DNA from: an uncultured Bacillota bacterium
Lineage (GTDB): Bacteria; Bacillota; Clostridia; UBA1381
Direction of reading: 5' to 3'
DNA length: 27,110 nt
Assembly: GCA_949297205.1 (NCBI GenBank)
Contig: CASFSH010000013.1
Location: 1 to 27,110 of the forward strand
Made by a program: the position numbers and the translations under genes. The notes below the pieces were generated by a model that was not told where the DNA came from, ran no database searches, and saw nothing but the letters and a program-made list of their open reading frames with translations. Positions 1 through 9,700 of the stretch are shown piece after piece. How positions within the stretch are numbered: position 1 is the stretch's first letter; every line of letters begins with the position of its first letter.

Positions 1-59
1 CGGATTTTTACCAAATATGCTCTACTTTTTTTAAAATTTATTAAAATTTTTTTCGAACT

Positions 60-728
60 CTATTTGGTTACCCCAACATTTATTATAGAGCCTATATTTA
101 TAATCCATTTATTTTCAGTACGTTTTGTTGACTTATCAATAGGTGTTACCTTTGCACCTTGTGGCAAGGATAATATTTCAGGCCCCTTTTCACCGACAAT
201 TACAGAACCTGCAGTTCTTATCATATCGCCTTTTGCAAGCATCGGAATCTGTGGAGCTGTAAATGTTGGTATTGACGGAATCCCGACTGCACCTGTCACC
301 TTGTTGATTCCGTTAATCAAGCCATTGATACCGAAAACAGCACCTCGAATCATTGAGTTGATTGCTGAAATAATTCCGTTAATTGCACCCTTAACCGCAC
401 CTACAATTCCGTTCCACACATTTGATATTGTGTTATTCATCTGTTGCTCTGCCTGTTTTTTCAGCACCCGGTTTTGCAGGTGTGTTTGCAATGGGCTTTG
501 ATGTAGCATTTCAAGCAGCAACTTGTCCTCAACAATCTGCTCTGCCAATTTTTCCTGCGATGTTATATGTACACTTTCTTCCACTTGTTCGAGAGAACGT
601 TCTCTTTCTTTAACTGCTCTTCTTCTATTAGATTCCCGCCACTGCGATTGCTTATATGCCCGATACACTTCCTCAGAAACCGGAACAAGCGTACCATCAG
701 GTAATTTTATATTATATTCTTTCTTCAT
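60..728 (-). CDS. Chimeric ORF: sigma-like N-terminus joined to phage tape-measure C-terminus
   Basis: This is a 222-residue ORF made of two unrelated parts. Residues 1-76 (with EEVYRAYKQSQWRE, then a charged helix and EDKLLLEMLHQ) look like the small sigma-70-like proteins of Firmicute conjugative elements. Residues about 78-91 (QNRVLKK) resemble the extreme C-terminus of that same family, as if its middle HTH portion had been deleted. Residues 97-222 are typical of the C-terminal end of a phage tail tape-measure protein: Gly/Ile/Ala repeats (NGIVGAVKGAINGIISAIN), a proline-rich stretch, then VGEKGPEILSLPQGAKVTP. The start follows a strong AAGGAGGAG site. No other phage or conjugation gene lies within the window, so it is probably a recombination scar. 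An assembly chimera cannot be excluded. Family assignments rest on pattern recognition, and function is unknown. Confidence 0.7.
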   Translation of the reverse strand: MKKEYNIKLPDGTLVPVSEEVYRAYKQSQWRESNRRRAVKERERSLEQVEESVHITSQEKLAEQIVEDKLLLEMLHQSPLQTHLQNRVLKKQAEQQMNNTISNVWNGIVGAVKGAINGIISAINSMIRGAVFGINGLINGINKVTGAVGIPSIPTFTAPQIPMLAKGDMIRTAGSVIVGEKGPEILSLPQGAKVTPIDKSTKRTENKWIINIGSIINVGVTK

Positions 729-773
729 ATTTCTCCTCCTTCGTTTTTTTGATAATTCAAATCAACGAAGGAG
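729..773 (-). promoter_or_regulatory. Ribosome binding site inside a 10-bp hairpin
   Basis: On the minus strand the sequence ACGAAGGAGGAGAAAT precedes the ATG at 728. The arm AACGAAGGAG (736-745 read on the minus strand) is perfectly complementary to CTCCTTCGTT (764-773 read on the minus strand), with an AT-rich loop of 18 nt. The stem covers part of the Shine-Dalgarno sequence, so translation of the downstream ORF may be limited unless the stem is opened. The pairing is seen directly; its regulatory effect is inferred. Confidence 0.55.
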
Positions 774-795
774 AGGCTCTTGTTCTTTTCATTCC

Positions 796-851
796 AACAA
801 AAAAGAGAAGATTGTAATCACTGTTTTTGACAGTAATCTACATTCTTCTCT
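796..851 (-). terminator. Probable Rho-independent terminator for the leftward operon
   Basis: On the minus strand an imperfect hairpin with outer arms AGAGAAG/CTTCTCT (804-810 and 845-851), a second block TGTA/TACA and an apical block ACTG/CAGT is followed directly by a run of six T and then GTT. This is the layout of an intrinsic terminator. It lies between the last gene of the large minus-strand cluster and the chimeric ORF at the left edge, which suggests they are separate transcription units. Internal mismatches lower the confidence. Confidence 0.5.
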
Positions 852-887
852 ATATTGTTCTATTTCACAACAAATTTCGCATACACA

Positions 888-929
888 ATGAAAAAGTTCT
901 ATGCCTACTTTTAACATAGAACTTTTCAT
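888..929 (-). terminator. Perfect 12-bp hairpin downstream of the surface-protein operon
   Basis: The arms AAAAGTTCTATG (892-903) and CATAGAACTTTT (915-926) are perfectly complementary around an 11-nt loop, and pairing extends slightly outward. On the minus strand the 3' arm ends CTTTTTC, so it could terminate transcription coming from the gene that stops at 1041. The stem is AT-rich. A second hairpin with a better T-run lies about 90 bp further on. The rest of 729-1040 shows no convincing gene. Confidence 0.45.
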
Positions 930-1040
930 AGAATATTTACTTGTTATTTTATTTACTGCTATACCTTCATAAACACTCTAAACCTTCCCATATCTTTTAT
1001 CTTCCTCTCGTTGCATCTGATGGTTTTAAGCATTCAATTA

Positions 1041-2015
1041 TTACTCCGAAAAAACCGTTTCACAGGATGTATAGAACTTTTCCGAAAAATCCGTTGACAT
1101 CTCCACTTTATCAGCCACGATTATAACTCCCGACTCATGCCAAAGAACTTCTTTTCCGAGGCTTTCAGAGAACGCTCTCATAGGAATTACAGTTCTTGAG
1201 TTAATAAGCGACGGTGCTTCTTCAAGCATTTTTGCAGCTCCGTCAATCGTATATTCCTTTTTACCTATATAGAATACAATCTCATGACCGTCATAATTAA
1301 TATAAGCCGCTCTTTCGTCATTATTCCACAATACTTCTGCCCCCATATTCTCAGACACAAACCTTAAAGGAATCATTGTTGTATTATTAATTAGCTGTGG
1401 CTCTGTATCGGGAATTTCATACTCGCCATGCTCGTAAAATGCCTTTTTGCTTCCTGTTTTAAAAATCATAGCGTCAGGATTTTCGTCATAAATTCTGTCA
1501 AAATTAAAGGTTGCTTCATTTGTCGGAACAATTCTGTAACAGCTTGCGGCAACTTTTCCTTCTCCTGAAGCTTTTACTTCAACACTGAAAAAGCTGTCCG
1601 GAATATCTACCACACCAATTCTGCACCAGCCTGATTCTCCTCTTGAAAAATCAACATTGATAGTTGCAGAGTTTACGTTTGATGCACAAATTACAGTTGC
1701 ATTCTTGTTGCCTTCGGGAATTATATTTTTCCAATAATAAATTTCATACTTTCCCTGCGGAGAAATCGACTGCGTCCACATAGCAGACGCACCCTCTTCC
1801 TGTGATACTCTTACCTTTTTATTATCAAAACCAACATATTCAAAATCAGTCCATTCGCCTGTTTCCTTATATGTACTGTTTGTTATATCAACAAATGTAC
1901 CGTCAGTTGCTATAATATATGAGTCATTTCCGAGTTCAACCGCCATTGCGGGCATACTGCTCATAACAAAAGTTATTGATGAAAGTAAAATCAATAATTT
2001 ATTTTTAAAACACAT
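1041..2015 (-). CDS. Secreted golvesin-like / copper-amine-oxidase-N-like domain protein
   Basis: This 324-residue exported protein has a signal peptide at about 1-25 (hydrophobic core, cut near AMA-VE). Residues about 35-165 match the pattern of a golvesin C-terminal-like beta-sandwich: GKYEIYYW, a SATINVDF strand, GWCRIGVVDI, and a final VAASCYRIVP strand. Residues about 200-303 contain two copies of the copper amine oxidase N-terminal-like motif, LINNTTMIPLRFVSENMGAEV and LINSRTVIPMRAFSESLGKEV. That domain (PF07833 type) is common in Clostridia and Bacilli cell-surface proteins and is not catalytic by itself. The gene is last in the minus-strand cluster, 17 bp after the large SLH protein, with AAGGGTGA as a modest ribosome binding site. 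It is probably a surface ligand-binding or anchoring accessory; the ligand is unknown. Confidence 0.8.
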   Translation of the reverse strand: MCFKNKLLILLSSITFVMSSMPAMAVELGNDSYIIATDGTFVDITNSTYKETGEWTDFEYVGFDNKKVRVSQEEGASAMWTQSISPQGKYEIYYWKNIIPEGNKNATVICASNVNSATINVDFSRGESGWCRIGVVDIPDSFFSVEVKASGEGKVAASCYRIVPTNEATFNFDRIYDENPDAMIFKTGSKKAFYEHGEYEIPDTEPQLINNTTMIPLRFVSENMGAEVLWNNDERAAYINYDGHEIVFYIGKKEYTIDGAAKMLEEAPSLINSRTVIPMRAFSESLGKEVLWHESGVIIVADKVEMSTDFSEKFYTSCETVFSE

Positions 2016-2032
2016 TTAAAATCACCCTTTCA

Positions 2033-4993
2033 TCATATTTCATTAATAATGAAAATTGTATAAGGTATACCACTCTGTGAAATATAGATTATTCTGGAAC
2101 AATCCTTGCCGTATTCCTCTGCTGTTCTGATATCCGAAACAGTTCCTGTTTTTGCATCATAATTATCACCGTCAATGGTCCATGCTATAACAGTTCTTGC
2201 AATAAACTGATAGTCAACATCATATTTAGGATTGTCAGTTTCAAATATACCAACAGTCAAATCCTTAGTTGTTGATGTCACTATACCATTATTCAGATCC
2301 TGTACAAAGCCATAGAATGCTCTGAAGCTTCCCGATGTCATCGGTCTGGCATCATAAAAAACACTTGCAGATGTGAAACCGTACGGATTTGAATACGGAT
2401 TGTATTGATATGTTACACCGTCAATCACTGTAGGATTTTCATCAAAATATCCGATACTTCCTGCAAGATAACCCTCTTTTCCGTCCGGGAATGCCGGGTT
2501 TTGTCCATTTAATCTGAAGAAAAGCTCTGCCTGTTCTATATACTCACCGTTAGCTCCCGAATATGTACATCTTAAAATGTCACCCTCCTGAACCTTGTAA
2601 AGATTTTTCTCTTCCTTAGGCTTTGAAATCTGAGTATTCAACACGTCATCCATGACATCAACCGGTGTTACTGTATTTCCATGTTTGTCTTCCTTATTAT
2701 ATCTTGCATATACAGTTGTTTCTGTAAGGGTTGTTCCGTCACCGCATTTGAATCCATCAAGAACAAGCACCTTCTCATCATTTGAATCAATTCCGACAGA
2801 TATATTTTCTACTATAAAGAATTCAAACAAGCAACGGGTAATTGTAGCAGTTCTGTCAACCTCATACACTACATAATCTGCATAGCGTGTACCTTCGGTT
2901 GTACTGTAAGCCTTTATCGGATATGATACATCGTATTTGAACACGTCGCCTCTTACGGCAACAGTATAATAGTCATCCTCATTCTTTAAATTTTCATCCT
3001 TCGGTACACAGAATATTTTTGTACTGTTATCTGCATACACCTCACCCGCAAAGAATCCCCAGTTACTGTAGGTTTTGTAAATTAAGGCAGAGTCACCCGA
3101 ATCATATATTGTCTGCAGATATTCCTGCGTTTGCGGTGTATCGCTTACAACCTCAAGCTGTGCAAGCTTTCCGTCTTCATTCAGTTTAAAACGTACAAGA
3201 CCGTTATAATCTCTTATTTTTGCATACAGCTTGTCATATTTAAGTTTATATTTTTCGTTTGGATTTTCTCTGTATACCACCTTTTCATCACTGAAAGCAC
3301 TGATCATTCTGCCGTCTTCGGCAAGTATTTTAACCTTAACCTCTTCGCTTTCATCAACACGAATTGCTCTTGCAAGATATCCGACTGTCATATCGGAAAG
3401 ACGCTTCTGTTCCTGCCAGATAACAAAATTCTGCTTGTTAAGGTACAATGTATAGTTTTGCCCCATCAAAAACTGAACGCTGTTCTTTTTGTTGTAATAA
3501 TCAGGAGATACTGTATAAGTTACCTCACCATTACTTACAGTACGTCGTCCGTCACTGTCTGTACCAATCCGAGTTATAACAAATTCTGTGATTTTTTCAT
3601 CTGATACAATGATTTTTATATAATCACCGTTTACAATAATATCTATGATCATTCCCTGAACTACATTTGTAATATCAAGCTTAGTGCCGTCCTTTGCAAA
3701 CACAAAAATCTGCTCAGCCTCTGCTGCCTCTTCGTATTCAAGGATTTCATCTTCTGTCAGCTCGTTCTTATCAGGAATTTTATTGTATATTTTCTGATTT
3801 TTGCTATCAACACCCGACACAATCCATGTCTGATAATCCTCAATATTTATTACATCGTACCATTCACCATTTTTGATAATTTTCACATAACCGTTTGAAT
3901 AATCAAATATAGATGGATCCCACGATGCAATGCTCTTACCATTGCGGATTACAAAAACAGTATCAGAAAGCTTAACCCTTTTTGTTCTGTCACCGCTCAT
4001 ATACTCTACAGTTTTATTATCATATGAAACAAAGTCGATAATATCAAACCCGGTTACTTCATTTTTCTTTTCAGGTATAACCGCCAGTGCATATCCGTCA
4101 TAATCATCATCGAGTGAATAATAAACCCTTACATTATAACCGAGATAGTCATTAATATCATATCTGCAGTTATTCTGATAGGACACATCGCCTATAGTAA
4201 TCATGCCCTTAGACACTGCACTCTCTCCACTGACTGATGTGATGGAATTATCTGTAAATATGCCTGTTACATAAGCTGCTTTTAACCAATGGCTCATAAA
4301 AGTTGAATCTTCACATACCCAATACTGCAACTTTCCGTCCACAAGTGCCATTTCCATTATATTAGTATCAAGCATATCATAAAGAATATTGATAAAATCA
4401 TGATATGTAATAATATGCTCGTCACTCATGGTTCTTATTCCAAGGGACATTGCCTGCTGTTTATAGCCGTTCGGATACCCGCCGCCTATAACTGCAAGCT
4501 TTCCGTAACCGAGCATTGTTACCATAACCTTAATCATTTCATCATATCTTATTTCACGGTCAGGTGCAAATTCGCTGCTTCCGACTCCATGCATAAGACC
4601 GTAATTAGTAACAAAGTTAATCTGGTCAAAATATTCATAAGATGAATCAATATCGTTATAATTGCTGCTTTTGACAACAGGAACTACCGGTGTATATATT
4701 TCATCATCACCCCAAAAGGTTTCGTCCCATTCTTCAGGAACAGCTCCTCCTACTTCAAGCTCGTTGTTTATTATCTGATAAATAACAGCTGCAAAATCAC
4801 CTCTTGTAACATGAGTATCTGCAGTTGCTTTTTCTTCAATTTCCTCAGGCAAAGCTCCAAGACTGCTGATTATTTTATATTCATTAAGACTTTTTAAATC
4901 TATTGTCTCTTCCTCTGCATTAACAATTCCCGACAAAGGAATATGAGAAGCACAAAAGCTCAACGCTAACAATGCTGTAATTAATTTTTTCAT
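2033..4993 (-). CDS. Large surface protein with N-terminal SLH-like repeats
   Basis: This exported protein is about 986 residues long. Two in-frame ATGs lie at 5002 and 4993. The GGGAGGA site almost touches the first, and sits about 10 nt before the second, which begins MKKLITALLALSF, so 4993 is the better start. After a signal peptide (to about residue 26) there are three SLH-like segments: about 40-80 (HVTRGDFAAVIYQIIN), about 110-160 (YFDQINFVTNYGLMHGVGSSEF, then the RYDEMIKVMVTMLGY helix) and about 165-210. SLH domains bind pyruvylated secondary cell-wall polysaccharide. The remaining 740 or so residues are a long series of predicted beta strands with many Tyr/Asp, such as GYNVRVYYSLDDD and NGEWYDVINI. 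No catalytic motif or known domain was recognised. It lies 17 bp upstream of the gene for the small golvesin-like protein and 23 bp downstream of the other SLH gene. Confidence 0.8.
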   Translation of the reverse strand: MKKLITALLALSFCASHIPLSGIVNAEEETIDLKSLNEYKIISSLGALPEEIEEKATADTHVTRGDFAAVIYQIINNELEVGGAVPEEWDETFWGDDEIYTPVVPVVKSSNYNDIDSSYEYFDQINFVTNYGLMHGVGSSEFAPDREIRYDEMIKVMVTMLGYGKLAVIGGGYPNGYKQQAMSLGIRTMSDEHIITYHDFINILYDMLDTNIMEMALVDGKLQYWVCEDSTFMSHWLKAAYVTGIFTDNSITSVSGESAVSKGMITIGDVSYQNNCRYDINDYLGYNVRVYYSLDDDYDGYALAVIPEKKNEVTGFDIIDFVSYDNKTVEYMSGDRTKRVKLSDTVFVIRNGKSIASWDPSIFDYSNGYVKIIKNGEWYDVINIEDYQTWIVSGVDSKNQKIYNKIPDKNELTEDEILEYEEAAEAEQIFVFAKDGTKLDITNVVQGMIIDIIVNGDYIKIIVSDEKITEFVITRIGTDSDGRRTVSNGEVTYTVSPDYYNKKNSVQFLMGQNYTLYLNKQNFVIWQEQKRLSDMTVGYLARAIRVDESEEVKVKILAEDGRMISAFSDEKVVYRENPNEKYKLKYDKLYAKIRDYNGLVRFKLNEDGKLAQLEVVSDTPQTQEYLQTIYDSGDSALIYKTYSNWGFFAGEVYADNSTKIFCVPKDENLKNEDDYYTVAVRGDVFKYDVSYPIKAYSTTEGTRYADYVVYEVDRTATITRCLFEFFIVENISVGIDSNDEKVLVLDGFKCGDGTTLTETTVYARYNKEDKHGNTVTPVDVMDDVLNTQISKPKEEKNLYKVQEGDILRCTYSGANGEYIEQAELFFRLNGQNPAFPDGKEGYLAGSIGYFDENPTVIDGVTYQYNPYSNPYGFTSASVFYDARPMTSGSFRAFYGFVQDLNNGIVTSTTKDLTVGIFETDNPKYDVDYQFIARTVIAWTIDGDNYDAKTGTVSDIRTAEEYGKDCSRIIYISQSGIPYTIFIINEI

Positions 4994-5016
4994 GTTATAC
5001 ATTCCTCCCTCGTAAA

Positions 5017-6720
5017 TTATCTCAACTTCATAGCTTCGTAAATAATTTTAGCCGCCTGTGCTCTTGTACAAGCCTGCTGTGGCTTAAAGGTATTATCCTC
5101 AAAACCATTTATAATGCCCTTTGACGATAGATAGCCAACAGCCGCCTTTGAATAATCACTTACGCTGTCTTTATCTTTAAAAGACATATCGCTGCCTGTT
5201 TTTCCATTAAACCATGCACGGTAAATCATAACGCATAAATCCTGTCTTGTTATGGTTTTTCCAACACCAAATTCGTTTTCAGATATACCGTTTACAATTC
5301 CAAGTGATTTTGCAGTCAAAACGTGCTTTTCATAATATGCATCTTCTACCACATCGGCAAAACTGCTATCTTCACCTCCAAGCTCATATCCCGATGCATT
5401 TACAAGAATTACCGCAAACTGCTCTCTTGTAATTTTATTATCGGGACTGAAGGTATCTTCGCCTGTTCCGTTTACAATCTTCTTTTCATAAAGATTATTT
5501 ATCGCTTCCTTTGCCCACTCTACATTATTAAGGTCTGTGAAATATTCCTTTTTGCTCTCTGTGGTGTTATTTACTGCACTGTCCGAAACAATCGGCACCA
5601 TTGATGATGTTCCTGTCGAGCTGCCTCGTCCGTTTCCCGAACCTGAGTCTGAACCGCTTTGCGAATCCATAACATCTTCAATTATCTCATTCAGCTTTTC
5701 CACAAGCTCTTGAGGCGTTGAAAAGCTCTCTGTTAAAAGTTTTGATTCGATAATTCCCTTTTTTGACTTGTTTGTAACATTCAGATATTTTGTTAAAGAC
5801 ACACCTGCTGCATCTGCATTTTTCTTAGTCAGTACACTTGCAATATGTCCTGTTCCCTCTGTATTTGCAGATTTTACACCGTGAACAAATACAGCTTCAG
5901 AAAATGTATCATACAAATCTTCAACAGTTTCAAAATCCTTATCAAGCAAAGCTTTTCTTACATCAGAACGTGCTTTTTCTGTAATTATATTTTCATACGC
6001 ACTGTAAAGAGTAACTCCGCCACTGTCAATTGCAGATATATCAATAATGTTCTGATGTTTTAATGCCCCGTCAGCACCGTATACCACGCTGCTAAGACTC
6101 TCATTATATGCACTAAGCAATGCAAGTTCTTTTATTCTTTGCTGTGTAGTGCCAAAATCCTCTTCATCATATTCTTTCTTTTCTTTATCCTTATAAACAA
6201 GCTCTGCTATCTTTGAAAGGTCTCCCTTTTCAAAAGCCTCAAAATTCAGTGATAATGGTTCTATGCTGTCTGAAAGTGCCTGTTCAATTGTTGATTTGTC
6301 CGCGTTATTTATCGCTTTTATTACATCGGTTCTGAAATGTGCTGTTGAATAATACTTTGTAAGCATTTCACTCTCAGGTTCATCAACCGTTCCTATATAA
6401 AATGTGAAATATCCTGCAGTATCTTCTGCTGTAAGAACAGGAACGAAAAAGCTGTATTTTCCGTTTTCCTCTGTCACAGCATCTGCAACATACTGAATTG
6501 CTTCTCCAAATCCGTCACCCATTGCATCATCTAATGTTTTACCAGGATTTAAAACCATAAGCTTCACTGCCTCACCGCTCTTCTTTGAGCTGATTTCTCC
6601 CGTCACAACAAACTGCTCATTCTCAAAATCAACATCAATTTCCGCAGCCGATGCTCCGATAGTGAATACACTTCCAAGCACAGCCGATGCTATAAGCTTT
6701 ATTAAAAATTTCCGTCTCAT
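5017..6720 (-). CDS. Secreted protein with three C-terminal SLH domains
   Basis: This 567-residue protein has a signal peptide at 1-25 (cut near ASA-AE). An N-terminal beta-sandwich-like region at about 27-128 (FVVTGEISSKKSGEAVKLMV, then YSFFVPV and GYFTFYIG) looks like a bacterial Ig-like fold. A mostly helical region follows at about 130-350. A Gly/Ser-rich linker at about 353-373 leads to three SLH domains at about 393-445, 453-500 and 512-567, marked by FTDLNNVEWAKEAINNLYEK, ITREQFAVILVN, FADVVEDAYYEKHV, ITRQDLCVMIYRA and CTRAQAAKIIYEAM. These should bind secondary cell-wall polymer and display the N-terminal part. The ribosome binding site is AAAGGAAG, and the gene starts 17 bp after the upstream beta-helix gene. 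No enzyme motif is visible; it may be an adaptor or scaffold for its neighbours (inference). Confidence 0.87.
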   Translation of the reverse strand: MRRKFLIKLIASAVLGSVFTIGASAAEIDVDFENEQFVVTGEISSKKSGEAVKLMVLNPGKTLDDAMGDGFGEAIQYVADAVTEENGKYSFFVPVLTAEDTAGYFTFYIGTVDEPESEMLTKYYSTAHFRTDVIKAINNADKSTIEQALSDSIEPLSLNFEAFEKGDLSKIAELVYKDKEKKEYDEEDFGTTQQRIKELALLSAYNESLSSVVYGADGALKHQNIIDISAIDSGGVTLYSAYENIITEKARSDVRKALLDKDFETVEDLYDTFSEAVFVHGVKSANTEGTGHIASVLTKKNADAAGVSLTKYLNVTNKSKKGIIESKLLTESFSTPQELVEKLNEIIEDVMDSQSGSDSGSGNGRGSSTGTSSMVPIVSDSAVNNTTESKKEYFTDLNNVEWAKEAINNLYEKKIVNGTGEDTFSPDNKITREQFAVILVNASGYELGGEDSSFADVVEDAYYEKHVLTAKSLGIVNGISENEFGVGKTITRQDLCVMIYRAWFNGKTGSDMSFKDKDSVSDYSKAAVGYLSSKGIINGFEDNTFKPQQACTRAQAAKIIYEAMKLR

Positions 6721-6737
6721 ACACGCTCTTCCTTTCT

Positions 6738-9700
6738 TTATCTGATTTCAATGCCCTTTGCATCATTATCCACAAATTTCAGATACCCGCTCTTTATCTT
6801 AGAATACATATCCGTATAGTCAATAATCTTTTCACCGTCAGCCAGCATTACAACACGCATACCATTATAGGTAGGATAAGCGCAAAGCTTAACGTTAAAC
6901 CATTCACCGCTCTTGATTTTGTTATTATCATAAATACAAAGTATCTGATTTCCGTCAAGTGAATGCCTGATTAATGAAACTGTATCCTTTGTTATTTCTA
7001 TGTTATAAAATTCCTCATCAACCGGTGACTGCTCAAGATATGATGAACGCATCTTGAAGCCCTGAGCTGCTTCATCAATATTCAGCTTCACATCAAAGTC
7101 ATACACTTCATTTCCGTCAAACTTCTTTGAAAAAGCAATACTTTCATTCTTTTCTTCATTACCCTTTATCAAAAGTCCACCGTCTGTTGCTTCGACAGTT
7201 GCATTGGCAAGTGTGTAGTTCTCATTCTTTAAAAGCTCTGTCTTGTCAACCGTAACAAGGTCTTCTTCGGTATAAATCTTAATACCCGTTTTAAGTGTAG
7301 ATTCATCAAAAGGCTCTGTGTTTTCAGATTTCTTAACCTGTATGCTGTCAATATTTGTTATACCAAACTGTAGCTTACCCGGAGCTGATAATGCTCCGCT
7401 TTCATCAAGATAGTTTGTAATAACCTTGCCGTTTGATTTCAGAATTACCTGAACACCGCCTTCAACGTCAAGTGCCGCAACCTCAATTTCATTCCACTCA
7501 CCGTAAGGTACGAGACCGTTATTTTCGTAAGTCTCAATTATACCTCCACCATGACCTGTATATCTTTGAAATTCAATTAAATCCTTTTTAAAATAGAAGG
7601 AATAGTTTTTCTTTCCTGACCACGGTGTACCCATATCGCTAAGACGAACAGCAATTGTTGCATAACCGTCTTCACCCTCAAGCTTCATCTTAAAGCGGTA
7701 TAGTTCATAATTTTCAATATTTCCTGCTGTTGCAAAATAACCGGCTTGCATATCAATCATACCGTCCTTGACAGTTGCTTCAGAATCCTTCATCCAGAAC
7801 GATTCGCTCGATAGTAGCTTGTCCATGTCACCATAACCCTTATGTATATACTGAGGCATACTGTTGGTTGCTCCCTCAAGCTTTTTAGCCATTTCATCAA
7901 CTTCAATCTGCGCGCCGTATCTCTTTTTGTTTAAAGTCTTTGCCTGTGCAATCAAATCAAGGAATGGTTGTAATTTTCCTTCCTCACACTGTCCGCTTTC
8001 TTCTCCTTCAACAAGACCATCGGCTAAGTTATCCGCATTCTTTATCACATCTGTAAGAATTATCTGATCAAGCTGTTCAAGGACTGAAGTTGTAAAGGTA
8101 TATGCACTGCCAATAGCCATATATTCAAATGAATGGGTTGTTGCGTTTGTGTATGCTTTAACATTCCAGTAATATGTTTTTCCGCCTGTTTCGATGTTTT
8201 CAGGTCTTGCATAATTAAATGCAGTATCTGTTTCCCAGACGATGTTCTTAAACTCTGCATCTTCCGCAACTTCTACATGATAACGGCAGGCATTTCCCGG
8301 AATCTGCCATGTTAAAAGTACATTTGATGCTGAAATTTCTGTAGCACCGTTTTTCGGATATAGCTTTCTGAAGTTATCAGCCTTCCAGTTTTCTTTCATT
8401 TCACCAACCAGACCGATTTCTTCCATTTTAATATTTGCAAGTCCCGGAATTTTTTCTAAAATTTCAGAACCCTCTTTTATTGTGTAATCTCCGTTTTCAG
8501 CATCCTTAAAATCGTTAAACTCATCAACCATTACAATATTTGATACCTGTGAAGAATAATCATCATCACCGTATTTTATATACTCACCCGATGTTAACGA
8601 GAAACCTGTGTTTACATATAAGCAGTCATTGAATTTGTTTCTTCTCGGAATTGTATAATTAATATCAAGAGTTTTCATTTCAGGATACTGTTCATAGTAG
8701 ATAGGATTCTGATCCGCCAGCTCCAGCGCTGCAATGAACAAATCCTGGCTTTCAATATAATTGTTACCGCCTGTACCAACCTGAATACCGCTCGGGCAGT
8801 CAACATATATGTTGTTGTTTACCTTATGGTCACTTCCGCCGTTCATGAAGGTACCTCTTGGTATATTCTCAAATATGTTATATTCAACATAGTTTCCCGA
8901 AAGCTTATCGTCCCAGTAAACACCGCACAAAAGACCTGCAGTTACCGGATCGGGAATTATGTCATGAATATAATTATAACGAACCTTTATGCCTCTGTAA
9001 TGAAGATTACGTCCCGAATAGATAGCACCCATATCGCTTGCTTCATTACATACGTCATATATTTCATTATACATTATCTCATGATTGTTACCATTAATCT
9101 GTATTGCAGCACCCTTTGAGCCACAGAATACATTATTTAAAATTTTGGCACCAACACCCCTTACAGCAGTTCCCGAATATGACTTTCTCTCATAACCGAA
9201 ATTATTGAAATAACAGTTATATATAAGAATGTTACTCGGTTCAAGTGTTGCAAGATTACCACCGCTAATTGTTATTGGAATTGAACCTAAATCCACAAAA
9301 TATGAATTTGAAATAGTTACGTTATAATTTTCACATTCATTTTTATTTGTATCAAAAATCCCGTAACGTCCAATATTTTTAAATGTATTTTTATCAAAGG
9401 TTACATGGTTTATATTTTTGATATTAAATGCATCACCGCAGGTCTGTGTAAATGTGATACCCGAAAAATTAATATGTGAAATCTCTGTCAGCTTAATTAA
9501 CGGTTCTGTCATTACAGACATCTCAAAGCTGTTTCCCTCTAAAGGAAACATCGGGTAATAGTAAAGCATCTTTGATGACTTGTCAATATACCATTCACCC
9601 GGCATATCTATTTCTTCCATAAGATTATAAATAACATATCTGGCATCACCCTGCGAAATCTTTGATGTTGTACAATTCTTTGTATTAATTGTAATCTGTC

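Noticed and set aside
60..728. A prophage at the left edge
   Set aside because: Only a tape-measure tail end is present; no other phage gene is seen in the window.
64..891. Plus-strand ORFs over the chimeric gene and its leader
   Set aside because: They are antisense shadows or run across hairpins, have no ribosome binding sites, and their products look like translated non-coding DNA.
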